64,000 bases of DNA from Calonectria ilicicola (taxonomy: Eukaryota > Ascomycota > Sordariomycetes > Hypocreales > Nectriaceae). Position 1 is the first letter of the stretch. Every line of letters starts with the position of its first letter. The notes under the pieces are model-generated. The model saw only the letters and a program-made list of their open reading frames with translations, was not told the DNA's origin and did no database searches. Position numbers and translations under genes: made by a program. The stretch spans positions 558,001-622,000 of the forward strand of contig CP085836.1 of NCBI GenBank assembly GCA_020809705.1, given 5' to 3'. Below are positions 53,277-62,746 of this stretch, piece after piece.

Positions 53277-53382
53277 CAAGGCCACAAATGCACCACCAAA
53301 CCAATCCCCCATTCCCAAAATTCCCGCTCATTCCCACAAAGCCAAAATTGGCGCTAAGGAACAGTAATTATGGCAGCTCAAC

Positions 53383-54383
53383 CTCTCCAAACGCAACCAA
53401 CTTGATGCTATGATCAAAAGTGGCTTATCGACTAGGGTAATAGTAAAATCTATTGGCTGCTGCAGACGTACGGTGCAAAGACGACGACTGTATCAGCAAG
53501 GTATTCCTACGACTAAAGCACCCGCGATCCTATCAAACTTCTTTCTCCGAGTCGGCTAAAGTAGTTACATTACACTATACATGCAGGAGATGTTACGTAA
53601 ACACCTACTGTTGCATCCAGATCTGTTCCAATGTGAAATGACAGCCTTCCTTTATGAGAAGACCGGAGTAGAAGTGTCGGTCTCTGCTATGAGTCGGACT
53701 CTGTAGGACATGGGATGGTCTTGGAAAACTTGTCGTCGTGTAGCGCAACAGCAGGACAAGGAGCTACGAAATTACTATCTATACAAGGTTTCACAATATA
53801 AAGTTAACTAACTTGTCTTCATTGATGAGTCTGGCTGCGATAAGAAGGCTGGGCAGCGACGTATGGGGTGGTCCCCGCGAGGGTCAGCACCTGTGGTTGT
53901 AAACGAATTTAACCGAGACACGAGGTACCAGATCCTCCCGGCGTATACAGTAAATGGCATCCTCCTTTCGCGCATCTACACAGGGTCAACAGATGCTGAG
54001 TGGTTTGAGGACTTTATTCGGCAGCTGTTGCACCACTGTGACAAGTGGCCAGAACCCAACTCAGTCCTTGTGATGGATAATGCATCTTGGCACAATAAGG
54101 AGAGAATTGAAGCGCTATGTGCAGCTGTAGGCGTACGGCTACTTTTCCTGTCACCTTACTCGCCAGACTTCAACCCCATTGAGGAGTTTTTTTTGCAGAA
54201 CTAAAGATGTACATTAAGAAGTATTGGAATAGGTATTTGACTCCTATCAAGAAAAACTTTAAAGCTTTCCTGAGAGTATGCGTTAAGACGGTTTGCTCCC
54301 GACGAGCAAGTGCGAGAGGTCATTTTCGTCACGCTGGATTGGCCGTGGAGGAGCTTCACAACGAAATATCAGATGAATCATAG
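53383..54383 (+). pseudogene. Tc1-like DDE transposase, inactivated
   Basis: Reading from NQLDAMIKSGLSTRVIVKSI through the DDE core gives FIDESGCDKK, VLVMDNASWHNKERIE and LSPYSPDFNPIEEFF, with 34 residues between the second Asp and the Glu. Three in-frame stops precede the core, each explained by a C-to-T change in a CAA or CAG codon. After the Glu a run of eight T shifts the frame; the C-terminal part (ELKMYIKKYWNRYLTPIKKN) follows in the next frame. Confidence 0.85.
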
Positions 54384-54692
54384 AATAATATTATGGGCAA
54401 AGAAAAACAAAATAAACGCTATCTATTATAGATCTCTTCTTCAGCTCATCTACCCACTTCTTGACATCGTGAACCCAGGACTCCGCAATACCTGGTATGA
54501 TGCCAGCGCTAACGAAAACATCTATACTTTGTTGCAGGTACATATATTTAAGATTAAGACCCTGTTGAAACGTGACTGTAGCTGCCTTCCGAAAATTTGC
54601 CTTCCAGAGGTCGCTGTGAGCCCGAGCAGAATGAAATATAGTGTAGCGCTCTATTAAGTCATCTCTTGGCTCAGGAATGTCCCATTCATCCA

Positions 54693-54799
54693 CTGTAACG
54701 GAGTAGACCCTAGCCACTACACCAAAAGGATATGCGTTGTGATGTCAACAACATCACAACCAGCTAGAGTATATATGTGACACAGTTAGGACTGTGACA
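54693..54799 (-). repeat. right terminal inverted repeat
   Basis: Inverse of the left repeat. It overlaps the 3' end of the neighbouring minus-strand gene and supplies its last 14 codons and stop. Confidence 0.9.
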
Positions 54800-55833
54800 T
54801 CCACGTTGGGGACCTCAGGTCCCGACCCTTCCAGAGCTTGACTGGAAGGGCCAGGTAAGACATTAGTAATACGGATTGGATACATGTCTGAGAATGAATC
54901 TCGCTTTCGTTTCTTGCTTCCCTCCTTGTGCTGGTGCCTGAGGCGGTCCTTTCTATAAATCATCTCACGGATGAACCGTGGCACATCCACCTGGTCCTCG
55001 AATTTATTGCCTTCCTCCGAATACGCGACAAGCTCTTGCATAATATCGCCGTCTGCAGGAAAATGCTTGTTTCCTCGCTCTGGATCACGAAAGCACTGAG
55101 TTCCTGAGCATGGTGGTCCGTCGCATTGCATAATAGCATAAACTTTGGACCAATGATTCAGTCGACCGGCAGCCTCATCCTCCTCCTGTTCGGCCTCGAT
55201 CTCAGCATGGCGTCTTCCAGTGGCCCCTCCTTTCCGTTTGGTACCTGACCGCGTTTGAATTGTGGCCGACGGAGTCGCGGCCCTGCAGATAAATGCTATT
55301 TCTATTTGTAATTTTCTCCCTCCACGGAACAAATGGCCCCAATCTTGTAGTTGACCCTCAACTTCCTCCCAATTTATATCTAATCCGTCGTAAGATTTGT
55401 AAAATTTATCTTCGCCCCGGTCTGCAACAGATATAGTGACGTTGGAGTCATCAGGTTCGTAGCGTTTCTTCGATGGGGTTTTTTGCTCAAGGCGGTCCTC
55501 GACCTTCTCCTTCAAAGACCTGTTCCAGAGTGCACCAGGCGCCAGGACACGATCTTTCTCAACTTCTGGATTGATCATAATCTTCATTAGTCTTTCTCCT
55601 TTTCTCAAAAACCATCTCCATTTGATAGAGTAATGGATGCATGTAGGAGGGGATTCATTGTATGCTCCATCTTCGTCCCAGTCACTTAACTGGAGTAATG
55701 GCAGTGATGAACCATGCCTCTGCTGTTGACTCTTGCCAGCTGGGCTTGCACCGCCACTCTGGAGTCTAGGAGTCCGAAAATCAAGCTCGTCAACATCATA
55801 ATATAGGTCTGGATCGTAGCCTGTATTGTACAT
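54754..55833 (-). CDS. hypothetical protein, C terminus replaced by a transposon end
   Basis: 359 residues in a single exon. It belongs to what I recall as a dispersed fungal family of unknown function, recognised by IHYSIKWRWFLRKGERLMKI, LAPGALWNRSLKEKVEDRL, the DDSNVTISVADRGEDKFYKS block, INWEEVEGQLQDWGHLFRGG and YAIMQCDGPPCSGTQCF. A basic stretch (EGSKKRKRDS) lies near 310. The native frame runs to about 54800; the final 14 residues (VTVLTVSHIYSSWL) and stop are read from the transposon repeat, so the original C terminus was lost. Whether it is expressed is unknown. Confidence 0.7.
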   Translation of the reverse strand: MYNTGYDPDLYYDVDELDFRTPRLQSGGASPAGKSQQQRHGSSLPLLQLSDWDEDGAYNESPPTCIHYSIKWRWFLRKGERLMKIMINPEVEKDRVLAPGALWNRSLKEKVEDRLEQKTPSKKRYEPDDSNVTISVADRGEDKFYKSYDGLDINWEEVEGQLQDWGHLFRGGRKLQIEIAFICRAATPSATIQTRSGTKRKGGATGRRHAEIEAEQEEDEAAGRLNHWSKVYAIMQCDGPPCSGTQCFRDPERGNKHFPADGDIMQELVAYSEEGNKFEDQVDVPRFIREMIYRKDRLRHQHKEGSKKRKRDSFSDMYPIRITNVLPGPSSQALEGSGPEVPNVDVTVLTVSHIYSSWL

Positions 55834-57308
55834 GGTGGTGAGCTTGCTAAATATGGCTAAAGGAGAGGCAAGTGCAGCTCGCCACGGGGGGGATGATGCC
55901 AGCAGGGGAGGCAGGGGACAGACCCCAACGAGAGGGCAAGTATTCTATCATATTCCATGCCATTCCATGAAGGCTCGTTCCGGCAACTCATCATCTTGTT
56001 TGTGGTTTCTTACCTAAAAAAAAAATGGAAGAAAAGCAGCTTTCTGCTTTCTCACAATCTAATCCTATGGAAAAGCGAAACATATATACATATGGAGATA
56101 GGTAACACCCAGTCTTTTGTGGCTGCAGCTGCAGGTACAGTTTGGGTATGATTGGCGAATTTAGGCATGGTCAGCCATAAGCCAAACTGGAGGGGCAGAA
56201 GTATTAGCGGAGAACCGCCACGTGATGTGGCTTGAAAAGAGACTGTGCGCAGTAATGTTCGTACGGATGAACTGAACTGTGGTTGTGGGCTACAAAATGG
56301 TTGGTTGGATGGGTGGCGTTGGTGGATCTATTCAAAACGGCAGATAAAAGTTGATCGAGTCAATCAAAACCCTCAACTCATGCCTCAATGCATTACCTGT
56401 GAGACACAAATGCCCTTCCCCAAGCGGAGAAAAAAAACAGTATATAAAATAGTAAGGAAGCGGATTACAGATATATTTCATTTCAAGAGATATGACCAAT
56501 TCCTAACACTAGCTAAAATATTAGAATTCATGAATTCTACGAATAGATGCTAGTGTTTAAGATCGTATACAAATGACAAGATTAAGCTTTAGGCCCATTA
56601 ATTAAGGATCATCGCTAAAGCTGATGCGGAGCAAACTCTCGGCACATTTTCCCCTACACGGGTGTTTTGAATGATGAATGATGGACTCGGGAAAATCTAA
56701 TACTTAAGATGGCTTGCCGAGCCAAGACATCCGCATTCCGATTTGTGTCCCAGACGTCTTTCTGTAACGATTGTGCTATTAACCGCTGTACCACGGGGCA
56801 AAGGATAGGTCAATAACGAGAAATTCACCCGCTCCACGGTCCGTAGTCCGTAGTCAGTGTATTCACTCAATAATCAGCATTGCTCGGCTCCCGTCTACAC
56901 CTAAAGTAAGATTGAGATCACATGATCGCTGTTCCAGCTGATAAAAATTTATAATAAGTCTCATCGCTATTGCGGCAATTACTGAAGCACGTAACGGTCT
57001 CAACGCACGAAATGTCGGTTTATCCTCAGGAGTGTGCCTTACAGAGAACCAAATTGAATTGATCTTTAGATCATAACTAATTATAAACGTCAAATGTTTA
57101 TTATATATTCCTTTTGTGACCCTGATATTCCTTCGGGGAGGGCTGGCACAACTCAATGCTTATTTTTCAAGTAGACATTAATGAGCTAAAACCCCAACCT
57201 TCAATGCTTACTTGATAATTAGTTTATATCTAAAACACTGAAATCTTTGAGCCCCCCCTGCCTTTCTAGGCTAGTTCCTCATAGATCCGATGTTGTTTTG
57301 TATCCCAA
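55834..57308. other. intergenic, AT-rich
   Basis: No supported gene. A tRNA 5'-half-like sequence on the minus strand lies near 56770-56815 (GTGGTACAGCGGTTAATAGC), without a matching T-arm. Short reading frames lack motifs. Confidence 0.45.
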
Positions 57309-58166
57309 CTAACTTTTTTTGTATAGCAAAGAACGCTGGCAGTTGGAGAATTGTGTGACTCGGAGAATGTGCTACAAATGGATGCTTCTTTATTCAGTAG
57401 GTTCTTTTAAGAAAGCTCTTACTTACAGATTCAGCTGGGATTTGCTGCGACTGAATAAAGTCCACTGCGTTGGGTGACCAATCCTTGAAGCTGCTGCAAA
57501 GCATTCTCATCACTTCCTCTAGATATGCGACTAAGTACTCTTCATTCGCTTCCCCGAAGAGTCTCTCTGTGGTCGGCTCAAAGTTCCAGTCCAGCACTTG
57601 TTTTGTGTCAGTCAAAGAGAAGCTATTTCTACAAAGATGAGATTACCAATTTTCACCACCCCAATAGAGTTTACCCGAATACAGTCTACACGAAAGGATA
57701 TATACCTTGATTTCAAATAGTGGAACGCGCTCGTGATCTAGATAAATCGTAAATCGATAATGAAATAGCAGTAGATGTGCGACAATACCTGCTTCATCGC
57801 ACTTGATATCTCCCATTCAGACAATGGAAGAAGGTCAAAGAGATCCAATTCGATGCGATCATAAACAACGTATAGTCGATCGTTTTTATGATAGAGAGAA
57901 ATGGGTTGGGCAATGCTTTCATGAATTATTTCCGCAAGACAGCTGAGTTCAGATAAAGATTTTCTTTTAAGTTCCTGTATAGTTACTAATTTTCGAGTCT
58001 TCCATTGTCGGGATTGGCCTGTCCAAGTTATACCTAGAGGGCTAATAGGGTAATAATCAGTGTCAGGGTGTCTATTAAGATAAGTTGGAAGGACTCTATT
58101 GGCCGAGGTAGGCTTTATTGCCAGATAAAAAGATGGCGTACGACGCAAATTCATCTTCCTGTTCAT
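57309..58166 (-). CDS. kinase-like protein lacking the catalytic core, four exons
   Basis: Exons 57789-58166, 57706-57737, 57427-57628 and 57309-57371 join in phase with good splice sites (GTATTG, GTATAT, GTAAGT donors) to 224 residues. The N-terminal part LGITWTGQSRQWKTRKLVTI, SLSELSCLAEIIHESIAQPI and RLYVVYDRIELDLFDLLPLS resembles the small lobe and hinge of a protein kinase. EWEISSAMKQITSAFHYLKS fits helix E. The HRD loop and DFG segment are absent. The chain resumes in FGEANEEYLVAYLEEVMRML and DWSPNAVDFIQSQQ, which resemble helices F and H of the large lobe. No phosphotransfer is expected. It shares a 104-bp divergent promoter with the coiled-coil gene at 58271. Confidence 0.55.
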
Positions 58167-58270
58167 ATTGAAGGCTGACTTAAGTTGGAATTATTTCAAC
58201 TGGGCATTGATGTCTTTTTGAAATACAATCTTCGCTTGAAAGTGGAATTCAATCATTGCTCTAGACATTA
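58167..58270. promoter_or_regulatory. short bidirectional promoter region
   Basis: Only 104 bases separate the start codons of the divergent kinase-like and coiled-coil genes, so both promoters must lie here or extend into the genes. No specific site is named. Confidence 0.4.
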
Positions 58271-58573
58271 ATGGACTTGAATATTGGGCCGCCTTCGAGT
58301 GTGTATTCTGATGACCTATTTGGGTTAGAGAATATGCTTCAGGAGCTGTCAAATCAGAACAATCAACAGAATATCGAGGTGGAAGCGTTACAAGAGCAAA
58401 GAGAAATCCTGGAAAGAGAGGTTTCCCAGCTGCACCAAAAGTGGATCTCAATTCATCAAGTAATGGAGCAGTCATTAGAAACTGCAAACCAATTGGAATC
58501 AATTTATACGAAAGCACAAAGTAGAATAGAGCTTGAACGGAAGAAATGGATGGCAAATTGTACAGCGTTTTAG
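58271..58573 (+). CDS. hypothetical small coiled-coil protein
   Basis: 100 residues in a single exon. Residues about 20-90 are a heptad-like helical stretch (NIEVEALQEQREILEREVSQ, then VMEQSLETANQLESIYTKAQ). The N terminus MDLNIGPPSSVYSDDLFGLE is acidic. Divergent partner of the kinase-like gene. Function unknown. Confidence 0.55.
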   Translation: MDLNIGPPSSVYSDDLFGLENMLQELSNQNNQQNIEVEALQEQREILEREVSQLHQKWISIHQVMEQSLETANQLESIYTKAQSRIELERKKWMANCTAF

Positions 58574-58900
58574 TTTGGTAGAAATGAAGACTTTAAGCAC
58601 ACCGTTAATACTCTTGGTACTTCCCTAATTCTCTACTAAAGGGTAGTGGCACCAATGATGCTTTATAGGATTCTTTTGGATAGGACTTTCCTAAAATATG
58701 GACCAGCTTAGGGAAAAGGGCCAAAGGAAAATTGTACAGATAACAGCTCCAACTAACTAGTTAGCATGTGCTATAGAAGTAACAAGGAGAAAATATAAAT
58801 AAATAGAGCATTGGCTCAATGAAACTGGTGGGAATTTGCTTTTAAGACTTCAACTCTGCTTTGGCTGCCCAGGCCAGGTCATATCGGCCCAGAGACATTA
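58574..58900. other. intergenic, AT-rich
   Basis: Nothing recognisable before LTR-like copy 3. Confidence 0.5.
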
Positions 58901-59024
58901 TGTTATGATCGTGCCCTCTAAGTAACTGTTATCCGCACCGGTAATCACGAGCATTATTATGGTTATTGACTTATCTTTTGGCCTAGCCGGTTAATCCACG
59001 TCATAGGAAGTGCGAATCCTTCCA
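58901..59024 (-). mobile_element. short LTR-like repeat, copy 3
   Basis: Begins TGTTATGATCGTGCCCTCTA and ends GAATCCTTCCA (mutated from CCTTACA). It keeps TTATCCGCACCGGTAATCAC and GACTTATCTTTTGGCC. No perfect target duplication (CATTA / GTTTA), so this copy is older or mis-ended. Confidence 0.7.
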
Positions 59025-59354
59025 GTTTACTTTTGCATTTCAAGTCGACCGGAAATGGCGCACTGTAACAAGTCATATAACAGACCAAGTAGGTTGTGCA
59101 GAAATACATTCTATACTGGATAACATATGTATATACCAACAATCACTGTATAAGGTGCTTGTGAGGTAGAGTAATGGTGATACAGCTACCTGGCTTCTCC
59201 TTTTACTTCGCCTTACTTTCCTTTATTGTGTTTGAAACCCATTTAACACGGAATATTTCTTGACCTACTACATCAAACCTCAAGGATAGTATCTATAGTG
59301 TGGGAAGCACGGGCTTGATTGCTATTCGCTTGCTCTACAAAACAGAGAACGTTA
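59025..59354. other. intergenic
   Basis: Nothing recognisable. Confidence 0.5.
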
Positions 59355-59591
59355 ATGAGTTATTCGTCAAAACTTAAATATCTGGAAGAAGACGATATAT
59401 CATCAGGAATTGAAAAGATACCAACTGATATTACATACGAGGCAACGCGAAGAATCATGAAAATAATTGAAGGAAATGGGGCCATGGATCGAAAATCGGC
59501 TATCGGGATTTTATTTGAGTGGATGACGCTCGGGCGCAGTATTATTGTCCGACACCACTATCTACATCTAGAGCAGATATATGAAGACTAA
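59355..59591 (+). CDS. hypothetical small helical protein
   Basis: 78 residues. The in-frame codons upstream to 59319 include an earlier possible start, but MSYSSKLKYLEEDDISSGIE is a more natural N terminus. A single compact, mostly helical domain (YEATRRIMKIIEGNGAMDRK, then SAIGILFEWMTLGRSIIV). No known domain. Confidence 0.45.
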   Translation: MSYSSKLKYLEEDDISSGIEKIPTDITYEATRRIMKIIEGNGAMDRKSAIGILFEWMTLGRSIIVRHHYLHLEQIYED

Positions 59592-60087
59592 CAGGTATTT
59601 AGGCATCGAAGATACGTGTAAGACATAATTTTTGCCTTTGTCTTCAAATTATGGGTTTGAGCTTATTAGGAGAGTACGAGAGTAGGGAAGCTATCACTAG
59701 CTATAGAGGCCACAGGGTTACATTTGGAAGCTCTTGTCTTGTCAATTGAAGGGTCTATCTAGGTTTCTTATAGCTGCTGTTGTGACTAGCTGTTCCGGTC
59801 GGCCGAGGGGAGTTTCTTTTAGGTTGAGGCTATCCAAAGCTAGCTACGGTGACCACCGCATACGGATGTTGCTTGCAGCCGCGTTGGGATAGGTCTGTAG
59901 TAGCTAGATCCTTCATCTAGGCATTTATCCTGATTTGTATGACTATTTGGGGCCGGTTGCGGCAAGAGCTATCTAGCTGTTACTATAAGTACTGGACTGT
60001 GCCGTCGAGGGCATCGAGGCTTTGTAGTCAAGGTCCGGCCGGGCCCTAAGAGGCCCGGCTGCTAGGCTAGGCTGTTGAGACCATCTT
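59592..60087. other. intergenic with a diverged duplicate of 45.08-45.26 kb
   Basis: About 59660-59850 resembles 45075-45255. The rest shows no feature. Confidence 0.45.
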
Positions 60088-60492
60088 GTGAGTGTGACAG
60101 AAGCAGATGTCATTTTGGCCCAAAACCAAGCAACTATTCTTGCGGTATTCATGGAAATCGGTGACCCAGAGGATCTTGAAGGATTTAGTGAGGACCAAGT
60201 CTACCACTGCATTGCTATTATGCGTAGGTTATTTGCGGCTATTGGAGGAGAGGAGAATAAGCTCCAGCAACATTTCGATCCTGTGTATTCTACTCAGCAA
60301 AATCAAAGAATATGCGGTGCTGCTATTAATGTCGATGGGCCGGGGTCCATCGATGAAGTTGACGTCCAAAAAATGCGAGATGCACTTTTGAGATCTAAGA
60401 TGCAGGCGGGACAGAATCTCACATTAGACTATCTCACAGAGCTTATAGCCGCTTGTCAGAAAGCATTAGAACAGGACTGGGTCTTCTTATAG
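60088..60492 (+). CDS. hypothetical protein, 5' end missing
   Basis: A 134-codon frame without an ATG near its opening; GTG at 60088 is unlikely as a fungal start. A possible acceptor (TGTGACAG) at about 60086-60093 suggests it is the last exon of a gene or a truncated remnant. It encodes an acidic helical domain (FMEIGDPEDLEGFSEDQVYH, then CIAIMRRLFAAIGGEENKLQ; later LDYLTELIAACQKALEQDW). No known domain. Confidence 0.45.
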   Translation: MSVTEADVILAQNQATILAVFMEIGDPEDLEGFSEDQVYHCIAIMRRLFAAIGGEENKLQQHFDPVYSTQQNQRICGAAINVDGPGSIDEVDVQKMRDALLRSKMQAGQNLTLDYLTELIAACQKALEQDWVFL

Positions 60493-60705
60493 GCCAAAAC
60501 GAAAACAGTTTCTTGGTTACATTTTTCCGACGTGGACTCATATTTATCCTGTTTTTGTCTACCAAAAGGTCTCTTCGAGCAATGTCAAAAAATATTCTCA
60601 AAATTGCAGATAAAGCTCCTCCTCCTCCTCCACCAAAAAAAATCGCCGTATAATACTTTTTGCATATGCATGCAAAACTTCAAAACAAAACTGTAATCTT
60701 GGTCT

Positions 60706-60830
60706 CTGTCAGGGTTAATAATTGCTATGACGTCTCTTTAGCGGCCAGAAAAAAACAAGTCCATAACTGCGATGATCACAATTACCGATGTAGATTACAT
60801 CGTCCTCCATAAGAACATCGCTAATAAATT
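60706..60830 (+). mobile_element. short LTR-like repeat, degenerate remnant
   Basis: Matches the family over TGTCAGGGTTAAT, AGCGGCCAGAAAAAAACAAG and TCCATAACTGCGATGATCAC with many changes. The 3' end is not clear. Confidence 0.4.
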
Positions 60831-60989
60831 TATGCGGTAGACTAGCTCATATCAATCACATCCCAGAGATGATCTTCATAGAAAATACTGTCCTCGCAGG
60901 CTGGTCTATCCAATCCGCTTTCAGTCGTTCTTGAAAGTTAATACCACTAACATCCGTGATGAGACCCTATGACCTTTCGAGACACAGCA

Positions 60990-61075
60990 GAGGTGGTTAC
61001 GAGCATCGCGGTTATGGACTCATCGTTTGGCCTGGCGGACTAAGGTACGTAATGAGAAGTGTTAGTCCTTCCACC
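60990..61075 (-). mobile_element. short LTR-like repeat, partial remnant
   Basis: Matches the family in reverse over GAGCATCGCGGTTATGGACT, GTTTGGCCTGGCGGACTAA and GTGTTAGTCCTTCCA. The 5' half is unrecognisable. Confidence 0.4.
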
Positions 61076-61334
61076 AGATGCCATTTTTGATTCTTTTCTA
61101 TCATTTACCGTATATACATATACAATTTAACGAATGGCAATCCGTTGTTCACATTATTCATGCGTCCAAATGCGTCACTCATTAGATTATGATATATTTC
61201 ATATCCGCCTTTTCAAACTTCTAAATTATTTGTTCGGCATTTTTTACTTTTCACCGTGAATATGAGCCTTGCATCAAACGTTACTGAAAGCGTGATCGAC
61301 ATATACTAGATGAAATTTCATATCCTATATACAA

Positions 61335-62249
61335 ATGCAGTCTTCTTATGTTAATATTATGAGTATGGATAGTACACAATGCAAACAACCGCCGCCAACA
61401 CCCCCTGCTCACTCCCCAACCCACCCAGGATCTAATTCCAATCCCAAATCATTAAAATTCCATATCAATGATATTATTGATGATTTTAATGAAGAATACT
61501 GGCTAGATAATCAAATTTACGATCACCTCAATCCTCTATATTCTTTCCCAGGAGACCATGATGGATCTTCTATACGTACGGACCTTCGAGGGTATCCTGG
61601 AACACCCTCTCCGCTCCAACCAGCATCAAGAAATACCAACAATATTGCACCTTTGAGAAGAAACGCGACACATTATGCCAGGAATCCCCCTTCACTGTCT
61701 ATTCCCCCACTTGAATCAAACACTTTCCCCGAAAATGGAACATCCGATGCACAGCTACTCAAGCCTCAAAATTCAAGCAAGGTTCCCCTTTCCAGGGTTT
61801 CTCGTAATGTCCATGACGGTGACCATCTCCCAAGATTCTGTCAAGAACCTTTGTATCCGTTACCGAAAAAAGATCGTGCATATCGCCACCACTTGACTCG
61901 TTATCCGATTTCAAATTCTCTGTCAGATGGATCACCTTATGATAATAGAAATAACATCCGCCATCTCCAAGTACAACCTAACACTCAATACAATTCATCA
62001 CCACTAGTAGATGGTAGCCAGAATGCAAAGAGCTATTTTGATACATCATCTCAAGATGAAGAAGTGACAGGCCCGTATAATAGATACAAGCGGAGGCTAA
62101 CCCGAAATACTAAAAAGATATCAAGATGGTTTAAAGAAGCTTTTAAACTTAGTGATGAGGAGAGAGACTTCTTTGAAGCACGCAGATATAGATATATGAA
62201 TTACTCTAATATTCAGAGAAAAGGCCACTATAAAAGGAGCTTTAATTAA
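61335..62249 (+). CDS. hypothetical protein, disordered with helical C terminus
   Basis: 304 residues in a single exon; internal Met residues at 10 and 12 are alternative starts. The protein is Pro, Ser, Asn and Tyr rich. The N-terminal LKFHINDIIDDFNEEYWLDN weakly resembles INFHISELIEGHLDP at 49041. The C-terminal 60 residues are basic and helical (YNRYKRRLTRNTKKISRWFK, then EAFKLSDEERDFFEARRYRY). No domain. Confidence 0.55.
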   Translation: MQSSYVNIMSMDSTQCKQPPPTPPAHSPTHPGSNSNPKSLKFHINDIIDDFNEEYWLDNQIYDHLNPLYSFPGDHDGSSIRTDLRGYPGTPSPLQPASRNTNNIAPLRRNATHYARNPPSLSIPPLESNTFPENGTSDAQLLKPQNSSKVPLSRVSRNVHDGDHLPRFCQEPLYPLPKKDRAYRHHLTRYPISNSLSDGSPYDNRNNIRHLQVQPNTQYNSSPLVDGSQNAKSYFDTSSQDEEVTGPYNRYKRRLTRNTKKISRWFKEAFKLSDEERDFFEARRYRYMNYSNIQRKGHYKRSFN

Positions 62250-62746
62250 TGTGGGATTAGAGAAATCCTAGCATATTAAACTTTAGAAGCCATAAACTCG
62301 ATAGGTTTCTGTTTTAACTTGAACCATGTATATATATCATCTTAAAATAAATGCGTATTGAGCTGCGCTAATAAAGATTTGTTCATTGATGATGTCATAT
62401 AAAGACTCCACGTCCAAAGATGATGACTTTAACCTTGGTATACATAAAGCGAGCATTCATACCTTGCAAGTTTATTGCCCATGAGTTGGATGAATCTCAA
62501 CTATCGGAATATATATTGTATTCTGCAGATAGCTTCTCATACCATTGATCTTCAATACCCAATAAAAGTCTTATATTTAAGACCTAAGAACCAACCAAAG
62601 GTCTAAAAGGAAGGGAGGTCCGGCTAATGAACTCTCAAAGTTCGTGCCACCAATCAGAAGCTTTGGGTCAAGGGGCAGGCAGCATAAAACTCGATTTCGT
62701 CCCTCAACCGAGCACCGTTATACCTCTTCTGTATGTCAATAGATTC
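62250..62746. other. intergenic, AT-rich
   Basis: Contains a diverged copy of the 47.34-kb stem-loop (TTTCGTCCCTCAACCGAGCA) at about 62694-62715. No gene is seen. Confidence 0.5.

Larger units (their letters stand above)
53170..54799 (+). mobile_element. Tc1/mariner-type transposon with perfect 107-bp inverted repeats
   Basis: The terminal repeats 53170-53276 and 54693-54799 are identical over all 107 bases when one is inverted. They start TGTCACAGTCCTAACTGTGT. Identity suggests a fairly recent insertion or conversion. Between them is a plus-strand DDE transposase interrupted by stops. No target duplication was found at the outer edges. Confidence 0.9.
60493..61334. other. intergenic with two degenerate LTR-like remnants
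   Basis: No gene is seen. A CTCCTCCTCCTCC run lies at about 60615-60630. The LTR-like remnants are listed separately. Confidence 0.5.

Noticed and set aside
56770..56830. A complete tRNA gene on the minus strand
   Set aside because: An A-box-like 5' half is present but no matching acceptor 3' strand or GTTCRA T-arm follows, so no intact tRNA is called.
56245..57156. Frames of about 100 codons between the transposon-disrupted gene and the kinase-like gene
   Set aside because: No motif and composition typical of AT-rich noncoding DNA.
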